DNA of 10,151 nucleotides, from assembly GCA_050699035.1 (NCBI GenBank), contig JBOHDE010000144.1, positions 1-10,151 of the forward strand, in the 5' to 3' direction. Origin of the DNA: WHTB01 sp050699035. Lineage in GTDB: Bacteria; Actinomycetota; Actinomycetes; Propionibacteriales; Nocardioidaceae. The position numbers and the translations under genes were made by a program. Of the stretch, positions 6,737-10,151 are shown piece by piece. The notes below the pieces were generated by a model. That model did no database searches. It saw nothing but the letters and a program-made list of their open reading frames with translations, and was not told the origin of the DNA. How positions within the stretch are numbered: the first letter of the stretch is position 1; the number at the start of each line of letters is the position of its first letter.

Positions 6737-9102
6737 CAGCCGTACTCCCCTGCGGGTGCGAGCGACCGCGACGCCACCGTCGAGCTCGACCAGTCGACGA
6801 TCGGCCAGCGCCGCTTGCGGGCGTGCCGGAACAGCGTGGTGTCGGGGCGCACGGCGACCGGATGCCCGACCACCTCGAGCAGCGGCAGGTCGGACTGCGA
6901 GTCGGCGTACGCGAAGGACCGCGCCACGTCGATGCCCTGCTCGGCCGCCCAGTGTCGCAGCCAGGCGGCCCGCGACTCCCCGACCAGCGGGGAGGCCTCG
7001 AGGAAACCGGTGCAGACGCCACGGTCGTCGACGGCGAGGTCGGCGGCCTCGATGTGGTCGAACAGCGGCCGCAGCGCCCGGGTCAGCGGCCGGATCGCAC
7101 CGGTGATCAGCACCGTACGGTGGCCGGCAGCGCGGTGCTCGCGAACCCGGCGGACGGCCGCCGGCGACACCCGGGACAGGACGTGCGAGGTGAGGATGTC
7201 GTCGGCGATCTCGTCCAGGTCGGCCATCCGCGCCCCGGCGTACTCGCGGTAGATCGAGCGGAGGAACGCGCTGCGGTCGCGCCGCTCGGACCGCACCAGG
7301 CCGGGCACCCGCGCGGCGATCCGGGTCAGCTCGGCGAACCGCTCCGACGGCCCCATCTCTTGCAACCGCATCCACAGGTAGGTCTCGATCACGTTGGAGG
7401 ACAGCAGCGTGCCGTCCATGTCGAAGAACGCGGCCACGCCGTCGACCGCCTCGTCGGTGAGCGGACCCGGCGCGTTCGTGGCCGCCGCCCGGCGCTGGCG
7501 CCGGACCACGTCGTACTGGCGCAGCGGCTCGGTCACCGCCGGGCAGTGCACCTCGACGAGGTAGTGGTCCCAGTCGATCACCGCGGCGTCGAAGCAGAAG
7601 TCCTGCTGGTCCTGTGCCGTCAGCCGCTGGTAGAGCGCGAACGTGTGGGTGTCGGAGAAGGTGAGCTCGGCCTGGGCGTACTCGCGGTAGAGGTCGAGGT
7701 AGCGGCGCAGGAACTCCAGCCGTCCGCGCTGCCGGTCGAGCTTGCGGGCGAGGTCGCGGGTGCGGTCGGCGCGCGGCGCATGGTCGACCAGGTAGTCGGC
7801 CACCTTGTGCGCGCGCTCGCTGGTCACCAACAGCCGCTCGACCGTCTGCACACCGGGGAAGCGCCACTCGGGGAGCCGGGTCGCGCCGCGGTCGCCCAGG
7901 TCGAACGGATGCCGGTCGAAGTAGTCGCGCACACCGCCGTACAGCTGCCGGAAGGTCAGCGGCTGCCGGGCACCGGAGGACACGTGGAACCACTCCGGCC
8001 GGCCAGGCTCACGCGGCTCGGCGAGTACGGCGACGACGGCCGCCACCACATGGTCGACCGGGACGATGTCGACGATCGTGTCCGGCGCCGCGGGGAACTC
8101 CGGCAGCTCGCCACGGCCGTACGCGAGGATCAGCGGCTCGGCCATCTTGAAGCCCTCGATCCACCCGGGATGCGGTGTCCGGAGAGCCGACTCGATGATG
8201 CTCGGCCGGATGATCGAGACCGGGGAGTGCTCGGCGTGCGATTCGACGACCCGCTCACCGAGCGCCTTGGTGAACGTGTAGCAGTCGGTCCAGCCGAGGG
8301 CGCGGGCGCGCTCGGTGCCGGCACGCACCAGTTCCTCGTTGACCCAGGCCCGGCGGTCCTCCTCGACGGCTTGCGCGGCGGCCAGCATGCCGGCCCGGCC
8401 GTGCGCTTTCTCGGCCTTCCGCCGCAGCCGGGCGAGCCGGCCGGCGTCACGGGAGCGCTGCTCGACCAGGTCACGCTGCGCCGTGCCCCAGGACAGCTCG
8501 GCGGCCAGGTCGACCGAGTGCTCGACGGGGCCTTCCGGCACGGGGCCCTTGCGGCGACCGGCGACGTAGGCGGTCGAGATATGTATGTAGTGCACCTGCG
8601 GCCCGACGTCGGCCACCCGGCGGAGCAGGTTGCGTACGCCGACGACGTTGGTGGCGAACGCCTGGTCGACCGGAGGGTCGAACGACACGTCGCCGGCGCA
8701 GTGCACGACGGCGTCGAGGTCGGTCGGCAGCGTGGGCGGGTCGGACAGGCTCCCCTCGACCACCTCGATCCGGTTGGCGAGGAGCTGGTCGACGCCACCG
8801 GCCGACTCGACCGCGGCGGCGAAGACCGGCTTCTGGACCAGCGCGCGGATGCGGCTCACGCCCGAGTCGGCGCCGTTGGGTCGTACCAGAACGGCGACCG
8901 TGACCCCGGGCACCTGGGTCAGCAGCCGGTGCAGCAGCGCCTCACCCACGAAGCCGGTCACGCCGGTGACCAGGACCTTCCGGCCGGCCAGCTTGTCGGC
9001 CAGTCGATCGGCTGGCCGGTCAGCCGGTCGGTCGGCTGGCCGGTCAGCCGGTCGGTCGGCTGGGTCGGCCGTGCCGCCGTGTCTCTTCCTCGGCCGTTTC
9101 AT
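6736..9102 (-). CDS. Alcohol-forming fatty acyl-CoA reductase fused to HAD-IB phosphatase domain
   Basis: A 788-aa fusion. Residues 14-37 are a Pro-Ala-Asp-Arg repeat linker. The extended SDR part (about 40-375) has TGVTGFVG (46-53), STAYVAG (176-182) and YTFTKALGE (275-283, catalytic Y275/K279), plus RPSIIESALRTPHPGWIEG (299-317). These last two are signatures of eukaryote-type fatty acyl-CoA reductases, which make fatty alcohol with two NADPH. Residues about 430-525, including FCFDAAVIDWDHYL, resemble the FAR C-terminal (sterile) domain. The HAD-IB part (about 556-765) has FFDMDGTL (D561, D563), LITG (T667) and YADSQSDLPLL (D734, D738); the motif III Lys seems replaced by Arg711. ATG 9102 follows AGGGGAGG; an alternative ATG at 9129 overlaps the upstream gene and lacks a better site. 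The phosphatase substrate is unknown. Confidence 0.85.
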   Translation of the reverse strand: MKRPRKRHGGTADPADRPADRPADRPADRPADRLADKLAGRKVLVTGVTGFVGEALLHRLLTQVPGVTVAVLVRPNGADSGVSRIRALVQKPVFAAAVESAGGVDQLLANRIEVVEGSLSDPPTLPTDLDAVVHCAGDVSFDPPVDQAFATNVVGVRNLLRRVADVGPQVHYIHISTAYVAGRRKGPVPEGPVEHSVDLAAELSWGTAQRDLVEQRSRDAGRLARLRRKAEKAHGRAGMLAAAQAVEEDRRAWVNEELVRAGTERARALGWTDCYTFTKALGERVVESHAEHSPVSIIRPSIIESALRTPHPGWIEGFKMAEPLILAYGRGELPEFPAAPDTIVDIVPVDHVVAAVVAVLAEPREPGRPEWFHVSSGARQPLTFRQLYGGVRDYFDRHPFDLGDRGATRLPEWRFPGVQTVERLLVTSERAHKVADYLVDHAPRADRTRDLARKLDRQRGRLEFLRRYLDLYREYAQAELTFSDTHTFALYQRLTAQDQQDFCFDAAVIDWDHYLVEVHCPAVTEPLRQYDVVRRQRRAAATNAPGPLTDEAVDGVAAFFDMDGTLLSSNVIETYLWMRLQEMGPSERFAELTRIAARVPGLVRSERRDRSAFLRSIYREYAGARMADLDEIADDILTSHVLSRVSPAAVRRVREHRAAGHRTVLITGAIRPLTRALRPLFDHIEAADLAVDDRGVCTGFLEASPLVGESRAAWLRHWAAEQGIDVARSFAYADSQSDLPLLEVVGHPVAVRPDTTLFRHARKRRWPIVDWSSSTVASRSLAPAGEYG
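9004..9063 (-). repeat. In-frame 12-bp tandem repeat (five PADR units)
   Basis: Five 12-bp units, read on the minus strand, alternate as A B A B A', with A = CCAGCCGACCGA, B = CCGGCTGACCGG and A' differing from A by one base. They encode five copies of Pro-Ala-Asp-Arg near the N-terminus of the reductase-phosphatase, followed by the related LADK and LAGR. Because synonymous codons alternate, the effective repeat is 24 bp (plus-strand copies at 9009-9032 and 9033-9056). Being multiples of three, copy-number changes keep the frame. Confidence 0.9.
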
Positions 9103-9105
9103 CGG

Positions 9106-9113
9106 CCTCCCCT
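9106..9113 (-). promoter_or_regulatory. Shine-Dalgarno deciding the start of the reductase-phosphatase
   Basis: AGGGGAGG on the minus strand, within the 16-base gap between the ferritin-like stop and the ATG at 9102. It is the best ribosome site near either candidate ATG and favours 9102 over 9129. Confidence 0.75.
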
Positions 9114-9118
9114 CGAGC

Positions 9119-9916
9119 TCAGGCGGCAACGCCGTGCTTGACGAGCTGGCGCTCGACGAGATGCAGTCCCGCCATGCCGGGAAGCGTATCGTCCACCTTC
9201 GCGTCGATTCGCCGGGCCGCCGCGAGGCCCTCGGGACCGGCGTACAGATAGGTCAGCATGTGGCGTACCTCCTCGTCCGGCATGATCGACGAGCCGACGA
9301 TCGCCCACGCCCTGTCGAGCGCGAACCGGGTGACCGCGCGGGCCTTCCGGCTACGGGCCAGCCGAGGCCTGGCCTGGCTGGCGTAGAACGCGACGTGCCG
9401 CGTCTCCTGTTTGGCGATCCGGGTCAGGATCTCGGTGAGCAGCGGGTGATCCTCCTTGCTGCTCATCGCGGTGTACGCGCCGTGGGCGCACCACTCGTTG
9501 AGGGCGCCCCACGACATGTGCGTGGCGACGAAGTCCTCGCCGATGACGTTGGCGAGCAGGGACTGCTGGATCGGTGCGAGGCGGTCCTTCCAGCCGAGGC
9601 GGCGGCGGACCCGCGCCGTGTGCTCCGCGCCGGTCTCGACCCCGTGCACCGACAGCACCGAGTCGAGCAGCTCACCGTGCCAGTACTCCTCGACGTTCCA
9701 CATGGTGAGGAACGTGGTGACCTCCGGGTCGGCGTGCGAGGGGGTGACCAGCAGGTCACGCAGGTAGCAGACTGTGTGAGTCTCGACATCGCTCATGTAG
9801 CGCAGGCAGCGCAGCGCGTCCGCCGACAGCGGCCGTCGCTCGAACTCGGCCAGGTCGAGATCATCCCAACGGACCGGTTGCGACGTGCGTGCGTACACCC
9901 CGACATCGAATGCCAT
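9119..9916 (-). CDS. Diiron ferritin-like (R2/desaturase/oxygenase fold) protein
   Basis: A 265-aa, largely helical protein with the complete six-residue carboxylate-bridged diiron set: E45, E77-x2-H80 (VEEYWHGE), E141 (NEWCAHGAY) and E171-x2-H174 (KQETRHVAFY). The E / ExxH / E / ExxH order and spacing resemble acyl-ACP desaturases, aldehyde-deformylating oxygenases and AurF-like N-oxygenases, all O2-using enzymes of the ferritin-like superfamily. Iron storage is unlikely in this context. No signal peptide or membrane segment is seen. ATG 9916 has GGGAGG 8 bases upstream (9925-9930); a longer reading from 10027 starts with low-complexity sequence and has no comparable site. It is the first gene of the operon. 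A role in oxidising or desaturating a fatty chain or aldehyde is inferred from the reductase next door; the exact reaction cannot be read from the sequence. Confidence 0.8.
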   Translation of the reverse strand: MAFDVGVYARTSQPVRWDDLDLAEFERRPLSADALRCLRYMSDVETHTVCYLRDLLVTPSHADPEVTTFLTMWNVEEYWHGELLDSVLSVHGVETGAEHTARVRRRLGWKDRLAPIQQSLLANVIGEDFVATHMSWGALNEWCAHGAYTAMSSKEDHPLLTEILTRIAKQETRHVAFYASQARPRLARSRKARAVTRFALDRAWAIVGSSIMPDEEVRHMLTYLYAGPEGLAAARRIDAKVDDTLPGMAGLHLVERQLVKHGVAA

Positions 9917-9951
9917 CTCTCGTTCCTCCCGCCCTCGTACTCGACGGGCCC

Positions 9952-9980
9952 AGCCTATGTTCCCGGCCGACCCTGGATCA
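9952..9980 (-). promoter_or_regulatory. Weak candidate promoter of the five-gene operon
   Basis: On the minus strand, TGATCC (9980-9975) and TAGGCT (9957-9952, fits TANNNT) are separated by 17 bases. A start near 9945 would give a leader of about 30 bases holding the GGGAGG site. The -35 match is poor, so this is tentative. Confidence 0.3.
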
Positions 9981-10028
9981 CCTCTGGTTCGGTGCCCGCG
10001 CGCGACCAGATGGGTCGACGACAGCACC

Positions 10029-10085
10029 CCTTCGCACCGAAGTTGCGCGTATGTCGGGATCCTTCGCGCCGAGGTTGCGTGTATG
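10029..10085. repeat. Two 25-bp imperfect direct repeats upstream of the operon
   Basis: Copies at 10029-10053 and 10061-10085 are identical at 22 of 25 positions and 32 bases apart. Each begins with a short hairpin (CTTCG-CAC-CGAAG in copy 1; CTTCG-CGC-CGAGG in copy 2, keeping pairing through a G-U) and ends in TTGCGYGTATG. They could be paired binding sites for a regulator of the operon, roughly three helical turns apart, or a small dispersed repeat. I see no coding signal in this region. Confidence 0.7.
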
Positions 10086-10106
10086 ACGGTGGCCCTTTTT
10101 TCTGGT

Positions 10107-10151
10107 ACGGGGGCGCCCCGTTCCAGACCTATTGGGACGGGGCGCCCCCGT
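10107..10151. terminator. Long GC-rich stem-loop, possible terminator
   Basis: The arms ACGGGGGCGCCCCGT (10107-10121) and ACGGGGCGCCCCCGT (10137-10151) are a perfect 15-bp inverted repeat. Five more pairs, including two G-U, extend the stem inward to a 5-base loop (10127-10131). No T-run is visible on the 3' side: the plus-strand side leaves the window, and on the minus strand the hairpin is followed by an A-run. A six-T run lies on the plus strand at 10096-10101, before the hairpin. It may be a terminator for a gene beyond the right edge, or a mobile or repeat hairpin. Confidence 0.55.

Noticed and set aside
6823..9141. 772-residue open frame on the plus strand, opposite the reductase-phosphatase
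   Set aside because: It is a GC-rich antisense shadow: very Arg/Gly/Val-rich, without any domain motif, while the minus strand carries clear SDR and HAD motifs.
9940..9970. ECF-sigma promoter (GGAAC ... CGTC on the minus strand)
   Set aside because: The two elements are only about 12 bases apart, too short for the usual 16-18 base spacing.
10029..10085. CRISPR array
   Set aside because: Only two imperfect repeats with a 7-base gap between them, no spacers of normal size and no cas genes.
9889..10086. 65-residue plus-strand frame over the upstream region
   Set aside because: It overlaps the ferritin-like start, has no ribosome site or motif, and spans the direct repeats.

Overview
The window is about 70% G+C. 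The stop codons used are mostly TGA, and the left edge carries the end of a SepH-type septation gene, a family known only from Actinomycetota. It is therefore a chromosomal piece of a high-GC actinobacterium. I cannot name the genus from sequence alone. There is no transposase, phage gene, tRNA, rRNA or CRISPR array.

Layout. (1) Positions 1-170: C-terminal end of sepH, plus strand. (2) Positions 171-2999, plus strand: a 674-aa double short-chain-dehydrogenase protein of the AcrA1/Maqu_2507 fatty acyl-CoA reductase type, followed 10 bases later by a class I SAM-dependent methyltransferase. The reductase gene appears to be leaderless: a TANNNT -10 box lies 6 bases before the ATG, inside a perfect 9-bp inverted repeat that could be an operator. 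(3) Positions 3013-9916, minus strand: a tight five-gene operon. In transcription order it encodes a diiron ferritin-like protein, an alcohol-forming fatty acyl-CoA reductase fused to a HAD-IB phosphatase domain, a zinc-dependent medium-chain alcohol dehydrogenase, a divergent LarA-like (DUF2088) protein and a PlsC-type acyltransferase. The last three junctions are stop/start overlaps (TGATG, GTGA, TGATG) and the first is a 16-base gap holding a strong Shine-Dalgarno. The two gene blocks converge with only 13 bases between their stops. (4) Positions 9917-10151: a 235-base non-coding upstream region with a weak candidate promoter, two 25-bp direct repeats and a very stable 45-nt hairpin at the window edge.

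How the genes may work together. Two unrelated architectures of alcohol-forming fatty acyl-CoA reductase sit in opposite operons within 10 kb. Around them are an alcohol dehydrogenase, a diiron protein that could be an acyl-chain or aldehyde oxygenase or desaturase, a glycerolipid-type acyltransferase, a phosphatase domain and a LarA-like enzyme. Together they suggest a locus making or remodelling a fatty-alcohol or fatty-aldehyde-derived lipid (wax, ether or hydroxy lipid). The product and the role of the LarA-like enzyme are inference. The minus-strand five-gene cassette is the best candidate here for an uncharacterised pathway.
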